Assembly: GCA_016785225.1 (NCBI GenBank)
Contig: JAFBJZ010000602.1
Location: forward strand, 248,001 to 312,000
Length of the DNA: 64,000 nucleotides
DNA from: Psettodes erumei
Lineage: Eukaryota; Chordata; Actinopteri; Pleuronectiformes; Psettodidae
Direction: 5' to 3'
This document shows positions 34,787-47,650 of the stretch, piece after piece (positions within the stretch are counted from its first letter, which is position 1; each line of letters starts with the position of its first letter). The translations under genes and the position numbers were made by a program. The notes below the pieces were generated by a model. That model worked only from the letters and a program-made list of their open reading frames with translations. It did no database searches and was not told where the DNA came from.

Positions 34787-35361
34787 GCTCAGCATGTTCC
34801 TTCACACACCTTCCTCTACAACATGCGCAGCTCTGTTGGATAGCGGCCTCTTTACGACAGCTTCCACCACACATAAATACATTTTAGTCACAGGAATGCA
34901 CTCCGGTCTGTCTTTGATAATTCTGCCTGACGCCATATCCATCTCTGCGTTTTTTAACTTTTGCTTTTCTTTTTTTTTTAACCCCCGTGTCTTCCGAGCG
35001 TCCTCCTCCGGCTCGTGAACCTTTACTGGAATGTGAAGGGCGGCTGTTTTTTTTTTTTTTTTCTCCCGCAGTGCACGCCGCACGTCAAGGCCATCGGGAG
35101 ACGGAGGTGGAGGTGGATGTTTGTCTCTGAATCTGGGAATGCCTTATGCTAACGCTCTGAGACAAATTAGCATACACATTCAGCCGTGGCTGTCGTAAAT
35201 CCATTTTTCTCCGTGCAGATCCGTAATAAACACCTTCCCCGCGTATGAGAACTAGCTTTTCCCTTGTGATGATTGCTTTTTTTCCCCCCAGTGTGGGAAA
35301 ATACATCTGAGAGTATTACGCGATTTCTACAGCATGCTGCAATAGTAACTGCAATGTGTGT

Positions 35362-35393
35362 GGGGGGTGAGGGGGTGGGGGTGGAGGGGTGGG
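35362..35393 (+). repeat. G-rich run with quadruplex potential
   Basis: At least four G4-G6 tracts separated by 2-4 bases. Confidence 0.75.
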
Positions 35394-38302
35394 TTTGATA
35401 CTTATCACTGCATCGGGTGAGATTAAAATCATATGGTTGCATGGGCCCCAGTGGCGTGCAAATCTCTTTAGGGCAGAGGTGATAAGCCAAAAAAAAAAAA
35501 AGTTATTTCCTCCAAAATGCCAGGGAGGGTTGAGGAGGTCAATCTGCTTCTCTAACAGTAAAATGATTATCTGACTTTTGAGAAGGAGATTACGGTTTCC
35601 ACCCTGTTATAAAAGTGCAATTGCAAACGAAAAAAAAGGGAGAGAGAGAGAGAGAGATTCGGCCTCCATGTGGCCATATCCAGGACAGCTGGGTTCGCGT
35701 CTTGCTCCGGGATTATCTCCAAAAGCTAAGTTTTGCGGCGGCGTGGCAGAAACAAACGGGGAATAACAGGAACAGACAAGATAAAGAGGAACCGCGGGCG
35801 GCGCGCGCTGTGTGGGAAGCGGCGCGAGCGGGCGGCCGCGTCACGGATGATGCAAGCGACGTGCGGCGCCGTTTCCTTTCCCAGAGTGATTTGCACACCT
35901 CTCACCAGAAGCGCCGACAGCAAGGGGAAGTGACTCCTGAGAGTATGAGCTGGGTATTTTTTTTTCTGAAGTTAGAAAAGTCTGCTTTGGATTCGCCTTA
36001 TTTTGAAAACAGTAGGATACAAATCAAGTTTTGAACAGGGCTGGGAGCACTGGGGGGAAAATCTAAATGAAAACAATCCAAAAGGCTATTTGCCATCTGC
36101 AATCCATATCCTTTGGGGAACTGTGCATATACAACGGTTGAAATAACTGAGGGAAAACCATTTGGGGCTTTAAAGGTCAAATGTTGACTGTGGAGCGCCA
36201 TCCATACTCAAATGAGGCCCCTGGGGCCATGTTTTGAAGTGAGTGTTCAAAATGAGTACAGTGAACAGCACCAGCAGCCACCTCTCACACTCTGAAGGTT
36301 ACATTATTTAAAAAGGCCACCCTGTCCCAGACTGAGGGGCTTTCACGACCGCACACAGCAGCTCCACGTTTAGCCAAAGTACAAGGCCGTCGCTGGCAGC
36401 TCCGACTCCACCTGAAGGCATCGCTTCGGGATGCTCCTTCAGTCTGCCCTTGCCCGGGTTCGTCCTGAGCTCGGTGTATATTTCGGCACAGATTTAGAAG
36501 TCAACAGGATCCTCCAAACGTGGGCCGGACGGAAAGGCGGGAAATAAAACCCTCTCGTCTGACTGGGGCGCGTTGCTGGGATGTGATTGGAGCTGCAGGG
36601 GATCCTTTCACAATATCATCCATCACGCTGATTGCTGATTTCTCGCCAAAAATCATAATCAGCATCCAACTGACAACTTCTCCCGATTTCAGTAACATTT
36701 GGACGTCTCGCACATCTGCAGCACAACCCGATTCCTTTCCGTTCGTTTGATTTTGCCTTCCTCTCACCGGTGGAGCTGGGGCCCTGCTGTGATGTAAGAA
36801 TCAAATCCACCTTTTTTTTTTTTTTTCCTTTTCTTTCCGCCAGATAAACAAAGTCAACGTTTCACTCTAATTTAATCCCAGGGATTATGCCTGGAGACGA
36901 CGGAAACATAATGCGTCTCCATTGTGAGTGGCTCGATGAGCCTCACCAATTTGCGCCCGGATCGCTGTCAGGCTTTCATTAGGAGTCTCCACAAACTCAC
37001 GCGGACCAAAAGACGTCCGGACGTGCGGGAAAAATCAACAAGTTCCTCCAGAAAACACGACGGCTCCGAACCAATGATGGCGCTCCGCGCTGAGCGATTT
37101 ATCAGACGATCGCTGCGTTTGGCAAAACCCGATAATTCCACGATGCAATTTTGCAGATTGCAGGCGTGGCTGAATCTGACTCGCGCAATTATGAAAAATC
37201 TCCAAAGTGGCCCGAGGCGTTACAAGTCCTGTGCAAAAACAAATTATTATGACGCTTAACAGGCAACTTATTCCAAACTAATTAGGCTGAATGCTAATTT
37301 TTTTTTTTTTTTTTTTATCCAAAGCCACAATTAACCTTTATTCAGGTTGCGTCAAACGACTGCAACTCTAATCTCACAATCACACGCCTTTGTTGTCGCA
37401 AGAAAATTGTCGCCCCAGTGACAATCAACGTGGCTGTTTATTGTGGCCTGATTTGGATCTAAAGGCTTGACTTTGAGAAAGCCTCCGAATGATGAAGAGG
37501 TTGCGAGGCGGTTGCCGGGGAAAGCCGCTGCGAGCGCAGAGAACGGCGAATGAAAGGCCGCCCAGCGCGCGGGGTTAATCGCTCGGCGGGCACGCGCGAG
37601 CGCGGCGGCGTTCTCAACTTTGAAGGAAAGTTAAAAGGGGCCTTCCGCACCTGCTTTATCACTCCTTCCCGACCCGTTTTTTTTTTTTTTTGTCACTTCA
37701 CATCACAAAAGCCTTTCTAAACGCACAAGTCGTTAAAGCGGGCGCACTCTGGGTGACCTCGGCAACATATGTCCCCACTCGATATCCCTATAAGCCTATA
37801 AGCATTGTCAGATAGCGCAGCATTGATTTGCACCAGTTGTTTGTAAGCACGCAAAGCATTTACAAACGGTGCCGGTGCAGGATGGGGCCGGGCCGCCTCT
37901 GGACAATTCATTATTGGGTGTCGCGCGCGCATCCTCGGCGCTGACACGCAAGCTGACTTACAGCCTACAAGCTGTGGGGCCTTATGCGCCGTCGCGTACA
38001 GCGCATCAACATAATGAAATATTGAACGTGACGCTGCGAGCGGGCGGAGGGGCCGGCTTCGCTACTCGGGTCCTGCGTTGTAAATCAGCTTGTGTACAGC
38101 ATGCACGCACACGTTCGATTGCTTTGGTGCTATATTTTTTTTTGTGTGCGTTTTATCTATATCTCTGGTGGGGCTGTGTAACCACAAAGATGCCAACGTG
38201 CGAATCCCAGTCCAGGGAAACTCTGGTCTCCAACGCGACTCCAAACGCCCCCTGGTCTTTTTGCCGAGCTAGCAGCGAGGCTCTGGGGGACGCCGCTCGG
38301 AC

Positions 38303-38850
38303 AGAAATACCTCAACTCTTATTGGACGGATTACGGAGGATCAGTCCCGCTGACTTTGATGACCTCGGACTTTTCCTCCAGTGCCACCGTGAAGCTGACA
38401 TTTGCGGTTCCGAGTGTTTTATCCTGACAACTACTGGACGCGTTCGGGTGCGATTTTACTACAGACATTTAAAGTCCCCACAGCAGAAATTCTAATGAAT
38501 CTGCATAAACTCTTGACTTTTTACTCCAGCCCCAGCGGCAAGTCAGAGTTTGAACCTACCCACAAAGGTCGGCAGAAGTTTAGAGAAATTACACATGTTG
38601 ACTTTTGAAGGTAAAAAAAAGGAGTATAGCATCTATGTCTACAAGTGGGATGGCAGAGCATTCATGGTTCCCTGATGAGGAATCCTAATGACTCTCTGGA
38701 TTCCTTGATTTATCCTCTCGCCATGGGGGGGCAATAGATTCAGGGTCAACTGTAAAAAATGATCCATTTCCACCAGCCTCAGCTGAACTTTGAGTTTAGG
38801 CCTGATTCGCAAATGTTAGCATGGTAAAACAGATGTAAATGTGAACAGCT
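38303..38850 (+). mobile_element. About 550-bp degenerate copy of a widespread percomorph repeat (family D)
   Basis: It follows the layout of a familiar repeat with internal units. GACTTTGATGACCTCGGACT then TTTTCCTCCAGTGCCACC (38366-38388), GACTTTTTACTCCAGCCCC (38515-38533) and TTTATCCTCTCGCCATG (38710-38726) are three diverged copies of the CTTTTCCTCTAGCGCCAC unit. CATTCATGGTTCCCTGATG (38660-38678), ATCCTAATGACTCT and CACCAGCCTCAGCTGAACTT (38771-38790) match the downstream part, ending in GCAAATGTTAGCATGG. It explains most of the 208-codon open frame at 37869-38495, which is not a gene. Confidence 0.85.
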
Positions 38851-41149
38851 TATGATCTGTCAGCAGTTATCTCGAAGGACCACCGTGGACGTCTTGGTCT
38901 CGGGCCGTCGCTCGCATCAAGCGCTTTCCCTGATGATTTTCGTAACCGGCGTCACCGCCAAACGAGGGGCAATTTGGCGACGGGCGCGCAGAGGTTGGTC
39001 GCTGCGAGCCAAAATCACGGCTTTGTTGCGGTGACGAACCACAACGGACCGCCCAATTAAGATGCTGCAAGTCTGTCCGACTTGTTTTCAACAAGAAAGC
39101 GGGACTTTTGCTGTGCCTCCGCAGAGGAAGGACATCAGTCTGCAAGTTTAGCTTGGGCATACTGGTTGAAGGCAAAGAATAATGATTTGGGAAAAAAAAA
39201 AGGAGGAAGAGGTGTACAATGTTTTCAAGCCACAGCTTGCTGGTAATGAGGGATTGTCAACCCCCAGGAAAAAAAAAGAGGAAACTTTCCTATTGTTGCG
39301 TGGACCGAGAACAGCAGCTGCAGGTGCGATATTGCCCCTTATTGCTTATTCCAAAAAGCACCAAATCCAACATCCAGCGCGGCGCACATTTCCGTCGATG
39401 GCACTCTCCTTCGCCGAACACAATGAAAGAAATATCTGTTTGTATAGCCGATGCAATTTCCAGGCGAGGGGCGGCCTGTGACTCAAGAACAATAATTGCT
39501 CGCGCAGATGATACAGCCTGTAGTCAGTGAGATGGAGAAGTGGCCAATGTTGTGACTCATTGTTTGTTTTCCAAAGACTTGCTATGGGAAATGTCCACTC
39601 TCCGCCGCCTCTCGCTCCGCGGCCCTAAAATCATTGTTTGTCGGCGTTAATCATCCCCCCCCCCCCACTCCCCGCGCCCCAACCTTCCCTTTCCCTCGCC
39701 AGGCACCGCTCGCCACCTCGCCGTGTCCGCCTTCTCCCAGGCGACCCCCCGAAGTCCTCCCGATCCCAAACAAAAGGTAGAGCTCTTGAATTGGCTTTCG
39801 GAGGTTGGGGGGGGGGTGGGGGTGGCGGTGGAGAAAAAGACGAAGAGAATGTAATGTATCTGTTTCCATCCAGGCAGCCAGTGGGAGCAAATATTGACAT
39901 GCAATCCCCCCCCCCCTTTTTCCTCTCTCTCTCTCTGTCTGTGGCCCAAACCTTCACTTCCATTACAGCTGTGAGGAAGAGTCGGCGTCACCGGGGAGAC
40001 CGCCGCGAATGATATATATATTTCTTCCCCCCCCCGTTCTTTTTCACTCCCTCTCCTCCTTCCCCCGCATCGCGCTCTCACCCCTCTCCGGCCGCCGCTC
40101 GGCTCCCGCCCGCCGTCCCGTCGTCGATCTCTCCGGTGAGAAAGCGGAGCCCTTTCCAACAAGGTAAATAACCATTAGCGGGTGAGTGAGTGGGAGAGGT
40201 GGGAGATGGCGGGGGACGAGGCGGAGAACGCGTCGTGCAGAAGTGAAAAAGACGAGGAGGGGGGGTTGAAACTTGGAAAAGGTCATTTGTTGCTTTTTCA
40301 ATATCCCTGACACCCCCCCCCCATCCCACCTTTGATTTTATCCAAGTGCCTATTTGTCTTTGTCCAAACTGCGTCTTGACTACGGCGAGACAGCGGCGAG
40401 GACCGTTTACTATTCACGACTTGTAATATAAGAAGACAATGGCCGCTTCTCACAAGACTGTAAGATTTCTCATTACATGTCCTTATTTATCTTGCCAGCG
40501 CAGAGACGAGGGGAGAGAGAGGGACGAGGAGGCGAGAAGACGGAGAGCGATGTGACGGGAAGGGAAAATAAAAGCGATTTCTTTTTCTTATTTGAGCACA
40601 ATATCCTGTCCCAGGAGGGGCGGGCGCGTTGCCGTGGCGGGCGCTACACGTCCGAGGCCTTGGCCCACAGACGCTGCCAGTCGCCTTGGTCGCTTTAACC
40701 CGGTTTGTGACCCCCCCCCACCCCCCCAATCTTGTCGACGTCTGCCTCTCTTCCTCTTCGTGCCTGCGCTTCCCCTTCCCCTCGGCTTCCTCCCTCTCCA
40801 CTCCCCAAGCGCCCCACTTCTCATCTCCCTCCATCTGCCGCCTCCATCTCCGCATCCCCTTCTGCCACCATCCCTCCAACCGCGGCTCTTTGTCTGCGGC
40901 GGCCCTCTCCCCTCTCAGACCCCTCCCCCCGAGCATCGCCGAGTGTCCTTAGGAGACACTTGTGGATGACGCAGGGGGGCTCATATACTTGGAGGTTACG
41001 AAGGAGAAACGGCGAATCGAGTTCAGGGCTGTCCAAGTGTTTGCTCGGCATCCGAGCACCCTTGCTCGCTTGTGGATTTCATGAATAATTGATTGAATAA
41101 TGGAAAATGTAATGAGGGAGATGTTTTAAAATTCAAATTCAAATCAAGC

Positions 41150-41173
41150 AGCGGGCCGCCGCGCCGGCCCGCT
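41150..41173. repeat. GC-rich hairpin, 9-bp perfect arms
   Basis: AGCGGGCCG (41150-41158) and CGGCCCGCT (41165-41173) around CCGCGC, at the left edge of a CpG-dense block. Confidence 0.85.
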
Positions 41174-41930
41174 CCTCGATGGGCCGATCTCGCCGGCGAT
41201 TGGCTCGAAGGACGGCTAACGGTGTTCATCGAGGCGTGGAGGGAGGAGATTAATTTGGGGACATTCTGGGGGAGTCGCGGGAGAACAGGTGAGTTCGGGC
41301 GCGCGCGCCAAAACTTCCCGGGCCGAGTCGGGGCCCGCAGGGTCTGCCACGACCTGCGCGCGTTTCCAACTCGGCGCGAGGCAGAATCTCATCGAGGAAA
41401 CGCGCTCGCACGTCGCGTTCGCACGCCGCCTCGGCGGTTCCGTCTCCGTATCCGCCCTCATCTGCCTGTCTGTAGCGCGCGTGTCCATTAATGTCACGCT
41501 CCGGCGGCGGGGAGAACGTGACGTGACGGGCTCGGGGCGCGCCGCCGCCTGCCGGAGGGGAAGCGGTCGCGTCGGGAAGCGCCCGCCGCCGTATGGAAAG
41601 CGCACGTCACATCCAGGTCCGCGCCATCCTTCACTCCGCCGCGCCGCTCCTTTCATTTATCGTCCCCTCGCTCTTTTTCCACTTACTTTCCCACTGCTTC
41701 CTCTCCCCGCAGCCCCCCCCCTTCTGTCTTTCTCCGTTACTTCCCCTCTCCATCACTCACTCCATAATTTCACCTCCTCTCTGCATCACTCGCCGGCTCA
41801 GACATCTCGTTCCCCCCTCTCGCCGCCGCCGCCGCGGCACAATGCAGGGATCATTAGTGGCTTAATGGAGGTGGCCATTTTCTGCAGGGGGGAATGACAA
41901 TGGCAATGAGCAGTATCCACCACTCCTGTG

Positions 41931-41962
41931 CCCCCCCCCCCCCACACACACACACACACACA
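41931..41962. repeat. C13(AC)n compound repeat
   Basis: Poly-C joined to about 20 bp of AC, then a C5 run. Confidence 0.95.
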
Positions 41963-43382
41963 ACCCCCACCCTTTCCTCTTTGCCTCTGTCCTTCCCCTT
42001 TGTTCTCTGTTTGGGGAGTCTTGTTGACTCGCCCTGTCTCTTGCCGCGGTGACAGCGACACCGAAACACCGTGTGCGCCCGGCGTACGAGCGGTCCTGCC
42101 TGTCTCATTTACACCGACGCCGGACCGGGTATCAGGTGAGCGCGCGCACGTGTTTTGACACGGGAGCGACAATCCCTGCCAAATAAGCAGCATGGGCGTA
42201 CCGCGGTTCCGACACGCCGGCGCGGAACAAACCGCGGGCTCACGCGGTCGTGTTTGCAGTCCGTACTTCCTCATCCGAGCAACTCGCCTACAGTTTATTT
42301 TGGGTGACGCCGTCGCGGCGGGGAGGGGGATGACGGCGGGTCCGGCAACACGCGGAGCCGAGGCCCCCGTGGGAAAGGAAAACGGGGGGTGGGTGATGGA
42401 ATAACATCCCGCACGTGGCCGGTGTGCAGAACGCACAACCCGCAGAGAGATGGACGCACGAGGGCGGTGGCATTTCCACATCCAGGCAAATTGGCTCGGC
42501 CAGTTGGCCGAGGGGCCTGTATGATGTTCATCAAAGGGTCGTCTCATAAAATCCACAAAAATGAGGGATATTTACAGTGAATAAAGCGAGACAATGAAGG
42601 ATATATGTGCAACTTCAGGTGGTTTTCAAAGGCCAGACCATGAGAAGTCATTTTCTCTATATATATATAGTATTTTTGCAGAGGCTTAAAAATGGTGACA
42701 GTATCGGCTATGACATACAAGCGTCCGTCTCCACATTTCACCACAAACCGGAGACTCGCCTCCCGCCGCTGATCCGGGCCGCGTCCCCAGTTCTCATTTC
42801 CGGAGGGAACTGCGGCAGAAACCTCAAACCCAAACCTCGCTGCGACGTCCCGAGCCGCCTCGGGCGACCGTCGACCGCCGTCGAGTGCATTTGTAAAGAC
42901 GTAACTGAGCGTGCGAAACTGCTGCCGGGTGAGCCCGAAGCCCCGAGGTCCGTTCGAGCCTGGGGTTAAGGTTTCGCGAGCGGAATCACAAAAGCCGCGA
43001 TCAGTGTGGTTTTATTCTGTGTGCGCCAACTACGTACTGCCGTTACTATGTGAAAAGTAAAACCATTTCCTGAGAGTTGTTGGGCTGAACAGCCCCTTGG
43101 AGACTGTTGCATATCATTTTCTGTTGGGCCTTCCTTTAATTTGTCACCGCGCCCATACATCCACGCTCCTCTGCTAATTGCGCACGGTGATATACGGCGG
43201 GCGGCCGGTCACAAACAGTTGTCATTAAATTTTCATTGTAAAGATTTGGCTCATTAATATGAATGAGGTCTGCTGTGTGTTTGCAGCGGTCCATCTGCGA
43301 GGAGCACGTGTGTTGTCGCGCGCACGCACGCACGCGTCATGCAGATTTACCGGCCTAGCTCAGGTTTGTTTGTGCGTGCGTG

Positions 43383-43405
43383 CACACACACACACACACA
43401 CACAC
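43383..43405. repeat. (CA)n microsatellite
   Basis: About 23 bp of CA. Confidence 0.93.
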
Positions 43406-44985
43406 CACAGGCACAGTGTGTCTGCCCTGACAAACCGCTACAAACCTACTCACATCCCTTTATTTACCCAGCGATGCGCCCTCACTCGTCTCCCTCTCCA
43501 TCCCTTCCTTTTCCCTCCCCTCCCGTAAGGCAAGCCTACCCCGCAGTTAACTCCTCCCCCGTCACCGCCCCCCCCCCGCCACAAATCACAGCGGCGCACG
43601 GACCGGGCGGACGCGGGGGAAATGGCGAGACGCGAAAAAAAAAAAGTTCGGGGGCGCCTCTCCCTCCTCTCCCTAATAGCGGCGGGCATTCATCTCGGGC
43701 CTATCTGTTGACGCGGCGCCACGGAATGAGCCGCCAGCTGGCTGGATCAGCGGGGATGAAAAATAGCGAGAGCCCGAGCCCGCAACGGCGGCCGCGGAGG
43801 ACGACAAACGACCGGGGCGAAAAAAAAAAAAAAAACCGCTTGCCCTCGCCATGTCGCCCGGCGGCAACCGCGAGAAAAGCGCCCGACGAGAAGCCGGGTT
43901 GCGCCCGCCGCGTCACCGCCTGAGACGTGATGAGTCACAGCTCAACAGTTACACAAGCGGGAGGGATAGCAACAATGAAAACATCCCCAACCTTCACCAC
44001 CTCCAACAATTGCAGCTCCCGCTACAACCGTTATTATTTTTGCCAGCGCTCGGGGTTTTTACGTCAGCTTGTCATTTTTTTCCCCCACCTTCCTCGCTTC
44101 TCCGTTTTTTTCGCCACGTATCTCCCTCGCTCTCATCCGTTTTTTGCAGCGAGCGTCTAAAGAAACCCCCACTAAATCTGAAATTTGCACCCGCTCATCT
44201 TTCGCCGCCATCTCGCCTCTCCCCCCGCTTCTCTCCTCGCCGCCGCCGCCGAGCGCCCGCAATCAAACCGAGATCTTCACCGCGAGCCGAGAGGGAGGGC
44301 GCAGAGGGCACGGGGAGGAGGAGGAGGAGGAAGGGAGGAAGATTAGGGAAGTAGATGGGAAAGTGCAGCTGCTTGACATTTAAAACTAGTACAGCCCGGA
44401 CTTTTCCTGGGCACCGGTGGCGCTGGCGCTGATTTGATTTGGGCTCACTCTACACGCGGCGGTCACGCCTGCTGCGAGATTCGCCAATACGGCTAATATG
44501 ATCATCTGCGCTATTTCAGAAATACCCTTACGCTCGCAGCTCAGGGCCAATCCCGTGTTGGCTGATCGAAACGCCAAAGGTGATTGGTCGAGCTCGAGTC
44601 TTACGTCGTTTTCCTGAAGTTAGGCTCGGCCTCGCGCTCCCGTGTAAAAGCACGCTGAGCTGCAGAGGGCACCTGGAAAGAAGAAAGCTCGTCACCCTGA
44701 GCAGTTATGATAAATAAACCTTTCTCCGTTCGGCGGCGTCCGCTCCTGTTCCTTTAGGTCGCAGCTGAAGCAGGACAGAACCAATTTTTTTTGGGAAACG
44801 GTATTAATGAAGACATTCACTTCTGAGGAAGCGATTCCGACAGCAGAGCTGCTTAAACCCTCAGCAAACTGTGATCGGAGCTGACGGGATTGTTCTTCAA
44901 AGCTGCGGCCCCTATTTCTGAGGAACTTCGGAGAACCACCTTTCAAATTACACTTATTCTTGTGCTCCTTGTGTTGCTGATAGAA

Positions 44986-45009
44986 AAAATATATATATAT
45001 ATATATATA
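44986..45009. repeat. (TA)n microsatellite
   Basis: Short AT run of about 24 bp. Confidence 0.93.
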
Positions 45010-45192
45010 GACTGGTCGAGCTTTAAACATACATTTCCTGGTTTCCTTTCAAATTCTTAATAGTGACCCCCAAAATCAGCATATTCTCTCACTGCTGACG
45101 TTTTTGGTATTTACTGCGTCGACCTCCAAATCTTTCAGCGATTACTGGCATCACCAAAGTGCAGGGGAAAAACGGCCGGAGCGAGCGGTGAC

Positions 45193-45241
45193 GGGGTGGG
45201 CGGGCTGGGGGGGTGGGGGTGGGGGTTGGTGTTTGGGGGGG
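45193..45241 (+). repeat. G-rich run with quadruplex potential
   Basis: G tracts of 3-7 separated by one or two bases (GGGGTGGGCGGG, then G7TG5TG5). Confidence 0.8.
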
Positions 45242-45380
45242 CCGAGATAAGACTGGTGAGGGAAGCAGAGAGGGGGTCTGAGCAGCGAGAAGTGACGAGG
45301 GCTGATCTCTATTGATCACCGCAGACAGCTTCATTATCAGCACTTACTGGACACACGGTGAATTCACAAACCACTTCTTC

Positions 45381-45383
<3 letters not shown>

Positions 45384-45423
<40 letters not shown>
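45384..45423. repeat. (TG)n microsatellite
   Basis: About 40 bp of TG. Confidence 0.96.
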
Positions 45424-45424
<1 letters not shown>

Positions 45425-45525
45425 ACACTACTCTCTGAGCACACTTTGGGAGAGATTTTCAAGTTGTGACACTATCCAGCCACTTTATTTGCCGTTTGCT
45501 TGCCTCCACCCTCCAGATAAGAGAG

Positions 45526-45550
45526 TAATGAGATTACAGTAATCTCATTA
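45526..45550. promoter_or_regulatory. Perfect 25-bp palindrome of two TAATnnnATTA sites
   Basis: TAATGAGATTAC (45526-45537), a single A, then its exact reverse complement GTAATCTCATTA (45539-45550). Each arm holds one TAATnnnATTA word, the spacing bound by paired-class homeodomain dimers. A regulatory role is inferred. Confidence 0.75.
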
Positions 45551-46122
45551 TATGGAGTGGTTTGTTGGTTGTTGGTTTTTTTTTTCGTTTTGTCCTCGCC
45601 CTGTTCGTTTGCGTGTTCTTGTGCGAGCGACTGTGTGTGCTTTACCTGCGTCCGTCGCACGTGTTGCCCCCGCAGCAGTTGCAGCGAGCGCCTTGGGGCC
45701 GCTGAGTCATCTGTCGGAGGACCAGAGAAAGTGCTGAGCGATCGAGGAGGGCCGTGAGAGAATAAAAAGGAGGAAGGTAAGGGGGGGGCAAAGGGACAAA
45801 ATGATCTTTTAGCAAAATTATTCTGGCGAAGAATAGGGCCACGCACTCCTGTTTGTTCTGGCTCCACGTCCGAGCCCTCGGCCCGAGTCCGGCCCACGTG
45901 ACTGCGTGACGGCCGGCGCCGGTTCGCGGGCAGAAAAGCCTTCCTGGGCGTGAGCCAACGCTGGAGGACACGAGCCGCGGTATACGGGCCGCGCTCGGGC
46001 CGAGGGCTCGGGCAAGCGTCGGTCCAATATCAACATTTGCACAGAAAATACGCAGAAATATCTGAAGATTTAACAACCTTTAACAGAAAAAAAAACAACA
46101 CTGCCGGTCAAAACCACTTTGC

Positions 46123-46190
46123 TGTAAAGTAACTAATCACATTTACTCAAACACTGCACTTGAGGTCTATCCTGAGGTACTTTTACATGA
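46123..46190 (+). mobile_element. Fragment of a teleost interspersed repeat (family B-related)
   Basis: TAAAGTAACTAATCACATTT then ACTCAAACACTGCACTTGAG and CCTGAGGTACTTTTACATGA (46172-46191) follow the order of the familiar teleost repeat beginning AAAGTAACTAAGTACATTTA. About 70 bp, non-coding. Confidence 0.75.
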
Positions 46191-46935
46191 AAGAGTCAGT
46201 CCTGGCTCACTGTATTTCTTGAGACAGAACCATATGCTGCATTAACTCATAAAAGTGGCGAGCCCAAAAGGTGCCAGTGGGCAGAATGTGATCCCCGTCC
46301 CCCGCGCCGGGCCAATCGGACGCGAGAGCGGCACCGATCCTCTCATCAGCTAGCGTGTTTCCCTTTAAAGACCTAAAATGAGCGCATAAAGCACGATTTA
46401 TTGTCACCGGGCCAAATTAAACTGTTAGCGTTACATTTCTAATACGACGCCAGCAGGGATAACTTCAAAAAAACTCGCAGCACATTTCCCCGACGTCCAC
46501 GTAATGACCGAGGGTGACAGGTAAAGCGGACCGGGGGTTATTAGCGGCGGCCACACTGATGCTGTGTATTCTTACACGGACGTGAATATTTTCGTCTAAG
46601 GTCTAAAGACACGTCCTGCAACGTCCGCGCGGTGAATACGAGGGACAACGGGCCGCCGGCCGAGTCGGCGTTATCACCGTAAATGACTGCGACGGGACTG
46701 AAGGCGACACACACACACACACACGCGCGAACTGTTTATGGGTCTCTCTCATCTGTTTGCTGCAATAAGCGAGGAGAACAGCGTCCACTCCACATCCAGC
46801 CATTATGTCAATGAGAGCGCCGCCCGGACCCTCTGAATAGTCAATAGCACGCGGCGGCAGATGATACGGCAGAGGGAAGGGAGACAGGGTATAATGCATG
46901 TTCACTTCAAATCTTCTTTCTTTCCCTTTCAGCAA

Positions 46936-46971
46936 CCCCCCCCCCACACACACACACACACACACACACAC
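46936..46971. repeat. C10(AC)n compound repeat
   Basis: Poly-C joined to about 27 bp of AC. Confidence 0.95.
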
Positions 46972-47289
46972 CCTCCGCTTCATATCTTCCTTTCATTACC
47001 TGGAGAGGAAGCGGCGGAGGGGGAGGAGGGAGAGAGGGAGGGAGGGAGGGGTTGAGATTGAAGGTAGTTAGCGGTTGCTCGAGTTAGAGGGGTGTGTGTG
47101 CGTGCGTGTGTGTGTGTGAGCGTGGGGGGGGGTTAGTGAGGAGAAAAGCGAAGAAAGAATGAGCGAAGGTTGGCGAGGCGTTGCCCTGGCAACGGGGAGC
47201 GAGGCCCTCGTTAGCCCAGCAGGTGCTAATAGAGATAACGAGGGGGTGTTGGGGGTGTGTGTGTGTGTGTGGGGGGGGACAGGACCACT

Positions 47290-47650
47290 TTACCTCTCCC
47301 AGCATCCTTTGCTCCTGTACTCCCCACCACGTCCACTCCTCTACTTTCTTTGCTCTCGACCTCCCCTCCTTCCTCCTCCTCCTCCTCTTCTCCCTCTCTC
47401 TGTCCATCTCGTGCTTCCCCTACTTCTTATTCTTCTCCTTTCCCCCCCCCCGACCAGTCCACTTTCACCATCTCTTTCCATTTCAGCTGCACCGGTTGCA
47501 CTCATTTCAACAACTGCCGGCCCCATTTTCCCCCTCTCCCTCTCCCTCACACTGTCTCTCCATTTCCACTTTTCTTCCCCGGTCCATTTTTGCCTCCCTC
47601 TTTGAGCCTCGTCCTCTTTTCCTCCCCTCCATCCTGTCCTCCATCCATCC
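47290..47650. repeat. Pyrimidine-rich tract
   Basis: About 360 bp of CT-rich plus strand including (TCC)n. Overlapping open frames here are artefacts of the biased composition. Confidence 0.8.

Larger units (their letters stand above)
32690..38300. other. Intergenic region, no gene found
   Basis: Microsatellites dominate 32.9-33.8 kb. The rest is mostly unique, with a (CTC)n run at 34758-34786, several poly-T runs (35045-35062, 36812-36826, 37298-37317) and a G-rich run at 35362-35393. Stretches at 34000-34200 and 37740-38060 look like possible regulatory elements. No splice-bounded coding frame was found. Confidence 0.55.
38860..46110. other. Intergenic region, no gene confirmed
   Basis: Holds CpG-rich blocks (41130-41640, 43550-43930), pyrimidine-rich stretches (40740-40930, 41640-41830) and microsatellites. 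A strong donor-like CAG/GTGAGT occurs at 41288/41289 and an exon-like segment at 42053-42136, neither supported enough to call a gene. A perfect 25-bp palindrome lies at 45526-45550. Confidence 0.5.

Noticed and set aside
37839..37867. Inverted GTTTGTAA/TTACAAAC pair like forkhead sites
   Set aside because: Eight-base arms with a 13-base spacer are common by chance at this window size, and only one half fits the forkhead consensus.
13728..38022. Shared 14-mer CATAATGAAATATT at about 13728 and 38009
   Set aside because: Several 14-mer matches are expected by chance in 64 kb, and the flanking sequence does not align.
37869..38495. 208-codon open frame on the plus strand, one of the longest in the window
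   Set aside because: Its right half lies in the family D interspersed repeat copy (38303-38850), and the left half has no codon bias, splice logic or domain.
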